Assembly: GCF_033473495.1 (NCBI RefSeq)
Contig: NC_088940.1
Span: forward strand, 2,108,001 to 2,172,000
DNA length: 64,000 nucleotides
Direction of reading: 5' to 3'
DNA from: Cercospora beticola
Lineage: Eukaryota; Ascomycota; Dothideomycetes; Mycosphaerellales; Mycosphaerellaceae
Part shown: in pieces, positions 1 to 11,009 of the stretch
Layout of the letters: every line of letters begins with the position of its first letter
How positions within the stretch are numbered: position 1 is the first letter of the stretch
Notes under the pieces: generated by a model
Seen by the model: the letters and a program-made list of their open reading frames with translations, nothing else
The model's database searches: none
What the model was told of the DNA's origin: nothing
Position numbers and translations under genes: made by a program

Positions 1-552
1 GCCGCCCACGAGCTCCAGAGCAAGCACGGTATCAACTGCAACCTCACCCTCATGTTCTCGCTCGTGCAAGCCATTGCTGCTGCTGAGGCTGGTGCTTTCC
101 TCATCTCTCCATTCGTCGGCCGTATCCTCGACTGGTACAAGGCCAACACCAAGCAAGAGTACAACGCGCAAAACGACCCAGGTGTCAAGTCGGTGCAGCA
201 AATCTTCAACTACTACAAGAAGTTCGGCTACAAGACCATTGTCATGGGTGCATCCTTCCGCAACATTGGCGAGGTCACCGAGCTGGCTGGTTGTGACTAC
301 CTGACCATCGCTCCAAACCTCCTCGAGCAGCTCTACAACAGCACTGATGCTGTGCCAAAGAAGCTCGCCTCGGAAGATGCAGGCAAGCTCGACATCGAGA
401 AGAAGAGCTACCTCAATGACGAGCCAGCATTCCGCTTCGACTTCAACGAGGACACCATGGCCGTGCACAAGCTGTCTGAGGGCATTAGCAAGTTTGCAGC
501 TGACGCAGTCACGCTCAAGGATATCCTCAAGGAGAAGATCAACTCTGCATAG
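1..552 (+). CDS. Transaldolase, C-terminal part (5' end outside window)
   Basis: Frame 1 is open from the first base and ends with TAG at 550-552, giving the last 183 residues of a protein that is normally about 320 residues. The sequence matches cytosolic transaldolase of the non-oxidative pentose phosphate pathway, which moves a dihydroxyacetone unit from sedoheptulose-7-phosphate to glyceraldehyde-3-phosphate. Visible family features are [22 protein letters not shown], the MGASFRN strand and the [10 protein letters not shown] segment of the TIM barrel. The Schiff-base lysine of the family lies in the KIASTWEG segment just upstream, so it cannot be checked here. No intron is seen in this part. 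Codon use is strongly C-ended, as expected of a highly expressed gene. Confidence 0.95.
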   Translation, partial: AAHELQSKHGINCNLTLMFSLVQAIAAAEAGAFLISPFVGRILDWYKANTKQEYNAQNDPGVKSVQQIFNYYKKFGYKTIVMGASFRNIGEVTELAGCDYLTIAPNLLEQLYNSTDAVPKKLASEDAGKLDIEKKSYLNDEPAFRFDFNEDTMAVHKLSEGISKFAADAVTLKDILKEKINSA

Positions 553-973
553 ATTGGGACGGGCTGGATTGTGAAAAGCAGATGAGGAACTGAGGGCCAC
601 ATGCATTAACGAGATTGAATGCCTTTTTGTAGCGAATGAATGAAAATACCCAAATGCACCAGATTTCCTTGTTCAGAAGCTGTGCCATAGAAAGAAATCA
701 CTCTCGGACTGTATCCGCGTTTAAAATGTCCGACTTGGCCAATTCGCTTGCAAATCAGGAATGCCCACAGCGAGCATCTCACGGCCGCGATCGGTTGTTT
801 CAGGGCACGTCATGGCGAGGTGGGGTTCGCGCTTTCCCCTCCATCTCCGAGCTGTTGCAACACTTTCCTGCCTGCCTTCGAATCTTTTCTCCAAACACAA
901 CAGACGTTCAACTCATCAAGAAACATCAAAGGGAACCCGAAACCAAATATATACCGACAAAAACACCGCCACA
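553..973. other. Intergenic: transaldolase 3' flank and sod1 promoter/leader
   Basis: Same-strand gap of 421 bases. The last 80 bases before the sod1 ATG are A/C-rich (AAATATATACCGAC, ACAAAAACACCGCCACA), which looks like a fungal 5' leader. No other gene is supported. Confidence 0.6.
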
Positions 974-1793
974 ATGGTCAAAGCAGGTACGTCGAGTAGC
1001 GTACCAGTCTCTCATTCGCCCAATGCCGGGGTTTGGTGGAGCTAGTCATCGCAAGAATGAGCAGGTTTTTTGCTGTTACTCCTCATTCGATGCACGCGGC
1101 GGTTTGTTCATCAAGGTGAATGAACGTGACGGGCGCGTGCGTGCGTCTGGGTAACGCGGAGACCTGCGTCAGCGGTGGCAGCTCTCACGGCGAGGGGCCC
1201 GAGACCATCAATGTCACAAATTTTGATCCGCAGTTGTGCTTGTGCTGATATGTCATCTCCATCATAGTTGCCGTCCTCCGTGGTGATTCCAACATCAAGG
1301 GCACCGTGACCTTTACTCAGGAGAACGAGGGTTCGGCCACGACGGTGGAATGGGATATCACTGGTCACGACGCCAACGCTGAGCGTGGTATGCACGTTCA
1401 CGCTTTTGGCGATAACACCAATGGTTGCACCAGTGCTGGTCCTCACTGTGAGTACCTGTCCGACATGCTCTGTCTAGTCCATTGTGGAGTAGCATCCGGC
1501 TGACTGACACTCTCTTACCAGTCAACCCACACAACAAGGAACACGGTGCACCAGAGGACTCAGAGCGCCACGTCGGCGATCTCGGAAACTTCAAGACCGA
1601 TGGCCAGGGCAACGCAAAGGGCTCTGTCCAGGACAAGCTCATCAAGCTGATCGGTCCAGAGAGCGTTCTCGGCCGTACTGTTGTTGTGCACGCTGGCACT
1701 GATGATTTGGGCAAGGGCGGACACGCTGAGAGCAAGAAGACTGGTAACGCTGGTGGCCGTCCAGCTTGCGGTGTCATTGGTATTGCTGCATAA
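974..1793 (+). CDS. sod1: Cu/Zn superoxide dismutase, cytosolic
   Basis: Three exons: 974-986, 1268-1447, 1522-1793 (154 aa). The first exon holds only four codons and one base. The first intron is long (281 nt) and the second is 74 nt. The enzyme converts superoxide to oxygen and hydrogen peroxide in the cytosol. Copper ligands His47 and His49 sit in MHVHAFGD, with further metal histidines at 64 and 72 and later in the zinc loop. Cys58 and the C-terminal Cys in [12 protein letters not shown] form the conserved disulfide. Length matches the family (about 154 aa) and there is no signal peptide. The start is fixed by the ACAATGG context and by exact family N-terminus after splicing. The long, very early intron is unusual beside the roughly 50-nt introns elsewhere in the window. 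Confidence 0.97.
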
Positions 1794-2259
1794 GCTTTGC
1801 CAGATTGGCAATGGATACATCAATGCAATGAGGAGGGAGATATGTCTGGTGTGATCACACATGGGCAGCAGTAGTGGTATGATGATACGATGATGTGAAT
1901 GAGAAAAGACGTATGTGTAGATGAATAGTACATACATACTATCGGCAAAAGCACAAAGTTGATGGTATATTTGTTCTTCTCGCTGCACTGTGAGCACGAT
2001 GTCTCACCTTGTGGAACACGCATTGATAACGAGCTTGAAGATAGGAAAATATGACATGAAAGGCGATATGGCTTTTGAGATCACATGTATCTATCCTCAA
2101 TTCCCAGCAATGCTCCAACAGAGCAAGACACGTCCAGCCGAGACGTGCATTTCACCCAGCCATTCCAGGCACCAGATTTCTTACGCTTTCACTCAAGATG
2201 CCAGTATTTCTTGAGCAGCCCAGTAGATCGATCCACACTTTTTCGATTGACAAAGTAAT
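1794..2259. other. Intergenic: convergent 3' flanks of sod1 and RNase gene
   Basis: The two flanking genes end towards each other here. The stretch is moderately AT-rich and should contain both polyadenylation regions. Nothing else is supported. Confidence 0.6.
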
Positions 2260-2741
2260 CTATGTAGAAGTACCCGAACATCCAACAAAGTTGTTCCCGC
2301 TAGCTCCAGTGTGAGTAATGGCACCAGCGTATCGTCCAGCAGTATTGAACACAACACGGTCTGGACCGGGTGAGCCACCAGTGTAGACGTTTCCACTCTG
2401 CAGGATGGGGAATTCTTGGTATGGACCTGAAACAGCGAAGTTGAAACCTAGATTTTCAAATGGTCAGTCGAAACTTCGAAGTATGTGGAAATTGTAGGTT
2501 GTTTCTTACCTTCACGGTTGTTATATTGATGAGGATAGTCGTTGCTGCCGACTTGTTGGCCGTTTTGGTAGTATCTGTAGCCTTGGTTGAGGGCTGCGCT
2601 GACGGCGCCAGAGGAGTAGGAGAAGCTACCGCATCGGGTGGCGGATTGGCGTTCGATGAGCTCGGCTGGGGCTGCGGTTGGGGCGGAGACGGTGCTGACT
2701 GCGAAGAGCAGAGCGGTGGTGATGAAGGATGTGAGCTGCAT
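2260..2741 (-). CDS. Secreted guanyl-specific ribonuclease, RNase T1/N1 family
   Basis: Two exons on the minus strand, 2741-2510 and 2447-2260, joined across a 62-nt intron, give 139 aa. Residues 1-20 are a signal peptide (hydrophobic [10 protein letters not shown]), followed by a short pro-region ending near LIERQ. The mature part has the compact T1 fold. The known catalytic set is complete: Tyr69 and His71 in NDYPHQYNN, Glu89 in YQEFP, Arg108 in PDRVVF and His123 in ITHTGAS. Cys37 and Cys134 are placed for a disulfide. Family enzymes cleave RNA 3' of guanosine by way of a cyclic phosphate. The likely role is extracellular nutrient RNA digestion; some fungal relatives act on host or competitor cells, but nothing here decides that. 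Without splicing the ORF stops before Glu89, so an unspliced model would lack half the active site. Confidence 0.93.
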
Positions 2742-3959
2742 TTTGGCTTTTCTTTATATGATATTGAGGAGCGAAGGTGGTTCGAGTGAGAGGCGGTTTC
2801 GCCTGGGCTGGGCTGTTCTGGCTGGGTGACCTGGGGATTTCTGGGTGAGGTTTCTGCTGCTCGTCTCCTAGGAAGGCTGTTGATGAGGGGAGTTGGAGAT
2901 CCTGTACTTATACCATAGTCAATGTAGCTTTCGCTAATACTGTTTTGCAGCGTCTATCACTTCGCGGACGAATAGCCAAGTCGAGCTGAAGCAGCGCACC
3001 ACGTTCCCTATCGCATGGCAGAATGTAGGACACGGAGGACAGCGCTGCCAAGCTATAGCTGCACGACCGCTGATCCAGAGTACGAGCGGCATGAACAATG
3101 TTTCGTTGCTGCACCGAAACAGCCAGTCAGCCGGCGTGAATGGCAGTAGACTGCAAAGTCACGATAGTAGTGATCGACAATTTAGGCGATGGCCCCAAGG
3201 CTTGTGCAGCTTGGAAGGGAAGGTCAGATGCAGCGAGTAATGCTACGTTGGATTGACCTGAGAAGAGCTTGGAGAGATAAGACCATACAGCATTGAGCAT
3301 TGGCGCACATGGGCACAGGTGATGTTAGCTTCTTGGGCCCCGTTTGGACAAGCGGGCAACGCGCTCGTGCTGTGTCTCGGACGGAAGCGCTGCAGAAGGG
3401 TTGATCATGTTACGATAGGTGAGGGCGTCGTCCAGTAGAAAAACGAAGAGTTCGGAGATGTTGCAGGAAAGATGTGAGGTTTGGAGCCAAGATCGGCATG
3501 AGGATTTTGCGCGTTTGCCCAGAAGCAGAAGGAGCTTCCGGATGGTGTTGTCCTATTGCTCCCAAGATCTCATTCGTGCAGCAGCGCTGCCTTGGTTGAT
3601 GTTGCGCTTGCTGCAGGCACGGAGCTGAAGGTGTGCGCGGGTGCTGCGATGCTGTTCGTCGAGAGGTTGCGTTTCACTTCGCCGAGGCGAGAGGCGAGCG
3701 CCGCCCGTTGTTGCATTCTGGACGACAAGTCGGACGTGGTGCTCGTGCTCGTGTACGCGGGCGTACAACTTGCTAGGCGGGAACTTTTAGACGTCATTGA
3801 TATCTTGTCCTGCATGTGAAAGGTAGGATGAGAGCGACATTCCTTACCAGTTTGCGAAGAGTAACAACAACACAATCGAACATTGGAGCTCTGAAGACAT
3901 TTACAGTACAGCTTCAGCAACAACGTCACCTACCAAGCTCGACCAGACCATTACACAAC
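2742..3959. other. Divergent intergenic region (RNase and DUF3632 promoters)
   Basis: About 1.2 kb between two divergently transcribed genes. Short overlapping ORFs here look random. An in-frame upstream ATG at 3816 could extend the DUF3632 protein by 48 residues. Confidence 0.5.
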
Positions 3960-4857
3960 ATGCCTCAGAAATCCGGCCTCGTAGCCAACGAAACAGTACG
4001 GCAATCCACTCAATACTCTGCCCTCGAAGGCCTCATCACAAACGCCGCCGAAGCAAGCCCTCTGCAACGATTCTGTGAGCCAGTCGAGCAAAAGCTACAA
4101 TCAAATGAGGCACCAGACGAGATAGAAGAAGAGTTGAACATTGGCTGGAAAGCCATCATCACAAGAGCAGCAGCTACACCTCATGGAGAAAGTGGTCGAT
4201 CCGCTCTGGCTGCATTTCTGGTCAGCTTGTCGCAGAAACGAGCAGATGGGCAACAGCCTGATAGCTCGTATGGCACAGTGCAAGATATGAAAGTGTGGCA
4301 GGACCTGCCGACATTTGGATGGTCTGTGAGAGATGCCTGGAATTTCCGTACGTTCAATCAACATTGTGGACGAGAGGGAAGCAGTGTATAGCTTTCGACA
4401 TTTAGGATGATTTGACTGATCTCTCATAGCCGCTGAGGACAATGCTCCCCTAGAAGAGAAGCAGCGATGGATAAACGTCAATGCCTTCGTCGCCACGCTC
4501 GTCGATCAATTACAAGATAAGGCGAACAATAATCCCGACCTTTCGCTTTTCGCCATTTGGACAATCCGAGACGCTCTTGAGGAAGACAACGTATCAGATC
4601 CTGCTGTGGCAGCAGCCAGTGTTTGGTTCATCTATGCAGCTTCTGCATTATTGAACTTCAGCAAGAACCAGAAGTCGTTCGAAGGCAAAGTGGCGAAAGG
4701 TGGATTTGCTCATAAGGATGCGGGCTGGACAGGTTATTCGCCAGCGAGATGGCAGGTATGGCAGCAGAGGCTGGATAACATCAGAGGTGAGGTGAAGAGA
4801 GAGGAGACCAAGCAGTTGGTGCAGGCTGCCATTGATGCTATCGGCAAGACCAGTTGA
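3960..4857 (+). CDS. DUF3632 family protein
   Basis: Two exons, 3960-4347 and 4430-4857, give 271 aa. The intron (GTACGT to CATAG, 82 nt) joins DAWNF to PAEDNAP in frame. The protein is helical and cytosolic-looking, with no signal peptide. It resembles the fungal DUF3632 family in the pattern TPH...GR..LAAFL, WQDLPTFGWSVRDAWN, and later ASVWFIYAASALL followed by GYSPARWQVWQQRL. The biochemical function of the family is unknown. I chose the ATG at 3960 because homologous families start close to the conserved part. The upstream ATG at 3816 stays in frame and would add an Arg/Thr/Gln-rich segment that could be a mitochondrial presequence, so the true start is open. Confidence 0.8.
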
Positions 4858-6756
4858 GGTGACTGGTGTGACTGTTACAGGTCGTGAAGGAGGAAGTAGC
4901 AATGCCAAATATCTTGAAAATGACCTGGTGTATGCGGTGCATGCAGCAAAAGTTGTCGAAGGTCTTTCTCCTCCTGGCCATTGCTCTTGATGTGGTTCGC
5001 GAGAGGACACGGCTAACTGTAGGATTAGGCTCAAGGTGAAACGTTGAAAATATCCGACGCTTATGCCGACATTCAGGGAGACCTGCGGACGGAAAGTGAG
5101 GAGATTGTTTTGCGGATCATACTGGCGAGCATCACAACGCAGTTCTACCTCGTACACCTCGTGAAAGTCGGGACAACGTGTGTGGCCCAAGCCAGCTGAA
5201 GGGTAGGTGTACGAAGGGATTCTGTGGTGCAGCAAGCGCGAGTGGTCGCCCATTGCTGTGTGTTCACGATTCATGCGCGCAGATCTGGTTGCGTGGTTGA
5301 GAGATTACTCCGGCCTGGTTTGCCAAATCAAGCTGATCGTCGAGCAAGTTGCGCAAGCCGCTCGTTCCATGCGAGTGTGCAGAGTGGCTGACCAGCCATG
5401 TCTAATTGGGTTTGCAGTGTTGATGAGCATCTCATAAAAATCATGAGAACCGGAGACGTTCATAAGCTCGTGACTTTACCCCTTCTCCACACTGGAGATA
5501 TGGCAATTTGACTCTGCCATGAGCGACAGAATTTACCAGTCGGGTGGAGGAACTGCCAGAGTTGACAGAGATGGGATATGGTAGCTCCCGCAAAGGGTGC
5601 AATATCAACCAGTCATCTCGTTTGCCAGCTTCATCCGCTGCAGGATTGGAGACCGGAACGGTTCGTGGTGTAGCAGGGATCTCGCGCAATGAAGTGTTTG
5701 GATCTCCGGTGGTATGCCATGCTGCACGAGTAAAGCCGCAGTATAGAGGGGGGTCTCGCGGGTGTCCCGTTATTTGGATATGATTGGTGGTGAAGGATCA
5801 TTTCGCTGCATGGCGTACCTGCCAAGGAGAGATTCGTGTCGCTGACAGGGCGCTCTATACGATGGGTGGGTGTGTTGCGGTCAGTACGGAGGGTCTGGTC
5901 TGCGAACTCTGGTACGGCGGGCAGCAACGTCGAAGAGAGGATGGCCAGAAGACTGCTTCTTCAGGGTGGAAAGGCAAGACTCAGTGCTGAAACACTCGGC
6001 TCTTCTCTCCGTGATGGAGGACGCGGGACATGCGCAAACTCTGTTGCGGCCATGCACGTGGAGTGATGTCGATGCAGAGACGATCGCACGCGCGTGTGAG
6101 GAGGCATTGTGGGTTGACGGGAGAAGATGGCATGCAGACGGGCGTCTGGACTCGCAATATGGGTTCTTCGAAGTATTGCCGGGAGAGACAGCGCATGGAT
6201 GGTGGTGGAGAATGCAGGGTTGGTGAACCTCCGGAGGCAATTTAGCGGGCTTCGCGCTCTGCGTCTGGCGAACGAGAAGTTGCCGCCGCGCAAGCCTCCC
6301 ATCGAGCCATCGCCTGAACGTGTTTCATGTCTCTCTGGAAGCTGCGACCGCTGATTCTCCTCTGCGACAACCGCTGACCACCGACGACCACTTCGCACGC
6401 ACGCCCGACACCTCCTGCGTGCGCCTCCGACTCTCTCTCTCCCGCCGCCTGCTGGAAAGGAAAGGCACGAGACCGCCGCGCCCTCACTCGCTTGCAGCAC
6501 CACCACCGCCGACCACCGACACACGCCCACCGACCCCGAGACGACTCACGCTCCTTTACGACTTTCCATTTCTTCTCTCGCGCCCGCCGAGCACGCGACA
6601 GTCAGAGCGCCGGCGCCCAGTGCGAGCAGTTGGACCACGTTCTTTGTGACCGCTGCACATCCGCCGCGCGTGCGCTCAGCCGCCCACCAGAACCGCTCTC
6701 CCAACTATCGACACTCGCTTAACCCGGTTTCTTCGCGCGCGCGACTTCAGTAATTC
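4858..6756. other. Intergenic: DUF3632 3' flank and sho1 promoter/long leader
   Basis: Same-strand gap of 1.9 kb. The 6350-6756 part is strongly C-rich on the plus strand (repeated CACCGACC, CGCCCGC, CTCTCTCTCTC), typical of a fungal core promoter and 5' leader ahead of sho1. ORFs on both strands here have arginine/serine-rich random composition and are not called. Confidence 0.5.
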
Positions 6757-7803
6757 ATGCCCAGTTTCGGCAGCAGCACCAACTCGCCGTCGCTGCAGAA
6801 GATGGAGATGGGCGGCCACGGCAGATACAATGCGGGCCGAGGGTTCAGCTTGGGCAACATTGCAGGCGATCCATTCTGGCTCGGATCTATAGGCATTGGC
6901 ATTGTGAGTGAATGCGCGTGCATGCTATGGATTGGGACTAACATCGGACAGGCTGGTTGGATGATCGCATTCGTCGCCTCCATTATTGCCGACATCAATT
7001 CTACATTCCCAAACTACTCCTGGTGGAGTCTGGCATATATGCTAGTATGCATCATCGGGGTCATATATGCTGTGGGAGCGGATGTAATTTACACTTACCG
7101 CATTGCCTTGACGGGCTTCCTGGCTGCTGGTCTGGTGTTTACAACGTCCGCTGTGAATGCGCTGATCTACTTCCCTGAAGCCGCCAAAGAGGCCGCCGCG
7201 GCGGGATTCATTCTGCTGTCAATTGACTGCGTATGTTGAACTTCTTCATACAGACTCCACAATTTGCTAACTTTGACCCAGATCATCTGGATGTTCTACT
7301 TTGGCGCCGAGCCGCAGGCAAGCCATCGCCAGACGCTTGACTCTTTCGCGCTCCACAAGGACCGCGCGCCCAGCCGCAACAGCAGGGCAATGAGGCAGTC
7401 ATACCGACCGGAAACGCTGCACTCAAACGCGCAACAGCCGCAGATGTACAACTCCAACAACCTCCAAGGATTCGAGACAGCCTCCCCAATGACCGGATAT
7501 CCTGGCGCTGCGCAGAATAAGGGATACCCACAACAACCACTACGATCAGAGCCAAGCGCCTCCGGCATGAGCGCTAATAACACAACCGGAGTACCAGACA
7601 GCTCCGTCTCGCAGCCCACAGAATACCCATACCGAGCGAAAGCAATATACAGCTACGAAGCAAACCCAGATGACGCCAACGAAATATCCTTCACCAAGCA
7701 TGAAATTCTCGAAGTCAGCGATGTGTCTGGAAGATGGTGGCAAGCGAAGAAGGAGAACGGCGAGACGGGTATTGCCCCGTCAAATTACCTGATTTTGTTG
7801 TGA
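6757..7803 (+). CDS. sho1: SHO1 osmosensor, four-TM SH3 membrane protein
   Basis: Three exons, 6757-6903, 6952-7230 and 7282-7803, all in phase 0, give 315 aa. Residues 1-40 are a cytosolic Gly/Ser-rich head ([21 protein letters not shown]). Four membrane segments follow: [19 protein letters not shown], the [20 protein letters not shown] stretch, a segment around [14 protein letters not shown], and [22 protein letters not shown] roughly 140-residue Gln/Asn/Ser-rich linker leads to a C-terminal SH3 domain (about 256-315) with [25 protein letters not shown] and GIAPSNYL. In the family this SH3 binds the MAPKK Pbs2 and feeds the HOG and invasive-growth MAPK pathways from the plasma membrane. Order, topology and length agree with filamentous-fungal Sho1. 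Confidence 0.97.
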
Positions 7804-9092
7804 GAGAGCGCACCACACTTTGGTTCTGTTTTTTTTGAATTTGGATTGCACGAAAGAAATTGTGCAGAGGAAGTATACACATGCTACCAGAAAGAAAGTC
7901 CATGTGCGGGAAGAAAAGTGCAACACGACCACACACACAGAGAGTGAAAGTGAGAGTGCGAGTGAGAATTAGTCATGATAACGAAGTTTCCGGCAATCCA
8001 CACTATTACCAACTTTCAAAAGACTCTTTAGTATGAAGGCTCACGGCTGGTCACGATTGCAAGCGCTTGCACCCTGGACACAGCAGTTTGGTACCAAATG
8101 ACAGCGCTGGATGCAATGATGAAGCAGGAAAGAGAACGGCAATCGCCACGGTACATATAGGAAGGCAAAGAGAATCTCCTTCCTGCCAGGTGGAGGCATC
8201 TGCAGCTTCTTCGCTGCCGAATTCGGGGATCAGCTGAAGCAAGACTGGACGCAAGACTGAGCCTTGCTGGAGAAGGGATCCGTTTTCTTTCGATATTGTT
8301 ACTTGTTTGGCGATGGCGATGGCGAGGGCGATGGCGTTTTCTTTCGGGAACCGGTGGAAGGAGTCTCTTTCTTCTTCTTGATGTTTAGTGATTCTGAGGA
8401 GCGAGCGAATGCCGGTATGATGTTTCTGGCAGTGGAGATAAGGTTAAAGGCCGAGATTTACTTCAGCACAATGATGCTGACTTGGAAATAGCACAGTCGC
8501 CATACCCGAACTCTGCTGCATGCCAGTTTTATGTTTTCACCCACCGGACACGGACTGCACTCTTTCCGGGGGACGAGATGTCGTGGAAGTGGATGCATGT
8601 AGCCTGCGAAACACGCAATGGCTCTGCCAAGTCATACTAACTCGCGGCCTGCCTGCCTGCCTAGAACACTACAGCAAGGAGAATACTAATCATGATGCGC
8701 ATTCGTGCTTATAGTTGAGCATCCTTTGTGCATCGAATTGCACGCACAGTATACGCTATCCGAATGATGAAACTGCACAGGGGAAGGTGCTATAGTCTCT
8801 CGGTCATGCGATCCATTCAGAGTCCCATACTGGGTTCACAATTCTCGGCTTGCTTTGCACAGGGGGACTAATGATCGCAATGCAGATTTGTGCTGCTGTT
8901 TGAGCATCCGATGTGCATTTGAGAACGGTCGACATGCGCGACATGCTCGACATCGCGCTCGGCAGCAGCCTCATGGATCTGATGTTGATACAAAGGACAG
9001 ATCTTCTAGCACAAGGGTGAACTCTTGACAGTGCAACAACTTGTCTCTTATTCTCACCGCACGCTGGCTGCCGCTTTATCGCAACCCGTACG
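7804..9092. other. Intergenic: sho1 3' flank and BVMO promoter
   Basis: Same-strand gap of 1.3 kb. It contains a short GGCGAT hexamer tract (8309-8336) and no supported gene. Confidence 0.5.
8309..8336 (+). repeat. GGCGAT hexanucleotide microsatellite
   Basis: Four to five copies of GGCGAT with one GGCGAG variant. It lies in noncoding DNA and is probably ordinary slippage. Confidence 0.8.
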
Positions 9093-11009
9093 ATGTCGCC
9101 TCCAAACACAGTCAACGAAGCATTGCACAAGAAATACGAACAAGAAAAGAACAAACGCTTGAAAGAGTCGGGCCTCAGTCAATACGTCGATGTTCGATCG
9201 CAAGGCCTCGAAGCTCTTGCTAGAGATCCTTGGGTTGATTACGACGATCCCAGAGTCAAAAACCCTCCTCTTAAAGACGGCGACAGGATCAAATATCTTA
9301 TTACGGGTGCCGGAATAAATGGCGTTGTCTTCGCAGGACGATTGATTGAGGCTGGCATCAGTCGTGAAGATGTCGTATGCGTCGACATTGCAGGAGGCTT
9401 TGGTGGCACATGGTACTACAATCGCTACCCTGGAGTCATGTGCGACGTCGAAGGCTACTGCTACGTCCCCTTTCTCGAGGAAACGGGTTATCAGCCTCGA
9501 CATCGATACTCTTATGGCCATGAGATCCGAGGTCAAATTGAACGAAGCGTCGATCACTTCGGAATCAAGGGACAGTTGTGCACGAGCGTTGACTCGCAGA
9601 TCTGGGATGAAGACGAAAAGCTCTGGATTGTCACTATGACACGTACGGTTGGTGAGCCGTCCATTTCCACGACTTTCACCGTTCATGCAGAATTCGTTCT
9701 CCACTCGAACGCTCCTTTCCTCTTACCAAAAGTGCCTGAACTACCCGGCTGGGAGGAGCTTTATCAGGCGAAACACGTGTTCCATTCGGCTCGCTGGGAC
9801 TACGATTACACTGGTGGTACCCAAGAGAAGCCTGATCTCGTGAGGCTCCAAGGGAAGCGTGTTGCAATCATCGGCACTGGTGCAACAGCCGTTCAGATCG
9901 TGCCCGAGCTAGCAAAATGGGCGGACCACGTTTACGTTGTCCAAAGGACACCATCTTACGTTGGAGCACGGGGACAAGTAGAAACTACCCCAGAGAATTG
10001 GGCCAAGATCACGAGTGAGAAGGGTTGGCAACGTAAGCGGAGGACTATCTACGATGCATACGTGAGTATGAGCAAAGGCGCTGGCCCCGACGTCATCAAC
10101 GATGGCTGGACACAAACTCCAGCCGGGTCTGGCTTTCTCGGTTCCAATTCAAAGCTCGTTACACCCGACAAAGTTGAAGAACATATCAAGGAGCTGTATG
10201 CGATTGACTTTCCACGTACGGACTTGATTCGCCAACGCGTTGAAGATATAGTCAAGGACAAACGCACGGCTGAGAAGCTCCAAGCATGGTACGGAAGCTG
10301 GTGCAAGCGGCCTTCTTTCCACGACGAATACCTTCAAGCATTCAACAAGCCGAACGTAACCCTCATTGACACAGACGGCAAAGGTCTCGACGGTTACACC
10401 AAGAACGCGATCCTATTCGATGGAGTCGAATATGAAATCGATGCCCTCATCCTAGCTACAGGTTTCACATTTGACCCTGCACTCGACCCATCCGAAAAGA
10501 TGGGTACAGTCATCCAAGGACGAAATGGTCTAACCATGAAAGACTACTGGAAACAACCCGAGTCCGGTACGGTCTTCGGAATAGCAATGCCCGGTTTTCC
10601 CAATATGTTCGGCACTTTCCCTCGTGGCTCACCAGGCACGTGGAATTCTGTGTCCATCATGGAAATGGCAGCGACGCTCATAAAAGGCATTTTGCAACAA
10701 GCGCATAGACAGGCAGGAGACGGCGAGCGTGTTGTCATCGAAGCTTCGAAAGAAGGTGAGAGGCGGTATGGCGAGGAAGTTGCGAAACGAGCTGCATGGT
10801 TTAGTGCGCTACCGACGTGTACTCCTGGATACTTTACTGCAGAGGGCGCGGCGAGTTTTCAGAAGCAGGAGCAGAAGTCCGAGGAGGAGAAATTCAATGA
10901 GGCGAAGAAGATGCCGTGGGGTGCTGGGCCGGTAGACTTTCGCGAGATGACTGAGGAGTATGTAGCGAAAGGGAGCCTCGAGGGGTTCCAGGTTGAGTTA
11001 GTAGCTTAG
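9093..11009 (+). CDS. Flavin monooxygenase, long-form Baeyer-Villiger type
   Basis: A single-exon ORF of 638 aa starts in ACGATGTCG. It has the N-terminal extension of long-form type I BVMOs (KYEQEKNKRLKESGLSQY, residues 14-31). The FAD Rossmann motif GAGING is at 72-77, and the family motif GGTWYYNRYPGVMCD at 104-118. A second nucleotide fold, IIGTGATAVQIV, near 259-270 would bind NADPH. Enzymes of this class use NADPH and oxygen to insert an oxygen atom next to a ketone, or oxidise related soft nucleophiles. The diagnostic FxGxxxHxxxW fingerprint is only partly kept: His231 and Trp235 are present in VFHSARWDYD, but the Phe and Gly positions read Gln and Lys. Substrate cannot be inferred. 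No biosynthetic partner gene is adjacent. Confidence 0.9.
   Translation: MSPPNTVNEALHKKYEQEKNKRLKESGLSQYVDVRSQGLEALARDPWVDYDDPRVKNPPLKDGDRIKYLITGAGINGVVFAGRLIEAGISREDVVCVDIAGGFGGTWYYNRYPGVMCDVEGYCYVPFLEETGYQPRHRYSYGHEIRGQIERSVDHFGIKGQLCTSVDSQIWDEDEKLWIVTMTRTVGEPSISTTFTVHAEFVLHSNAPFLLPKVPELPGWEELYQAKHVFHSARWDYDYTGGTQEKPDLVRLQGKRVAIIGTGATAVQIVPELAKWADHVYVVQRTPSYVGARGQVETTPENWAKITSEKGWQRKRRTIYDAYVSMSKGAGPDVINDGWTQTPAGSGFLGSNSKLVTPDKVEEHIKELYAIDFPRTDLIRQRVEDIVKDKRTAEKLQAWYGSWCKRPSFHDEYLQAFNKPNVTLIDTDGKGLDGYTKNAILFDGVEYEIDALILATGFTFDPALDPSEKMGTVIQGRNGLTMKDYWKQPESGTVFGIAMPGFPNMFGTFPRGSPGTWNSVSIMEMAATLIKGILQQAHRQAGDGERVVIEASKEGERRYGEEVAKRAAWFSALPTCTPGYFTAEGAASFQKQEQKSEEEKFNEAKKMPWGAGPVDFREMTEEYVAKGSLEGFQVELVA

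Noticed and set aside
4648..5274. 208-codon minus-strand ORF with an ATG start
   Set aside because: Overlaps the 3' exon of the DUF3632 gene in antisense and lacks any family-like pattern.
5961..6530. 189-codon minus-strand ORF
   Set aside because: Starts with GTG, is Arg/Ser-rich, and lies in the C-rich sho1 promoter/leader.
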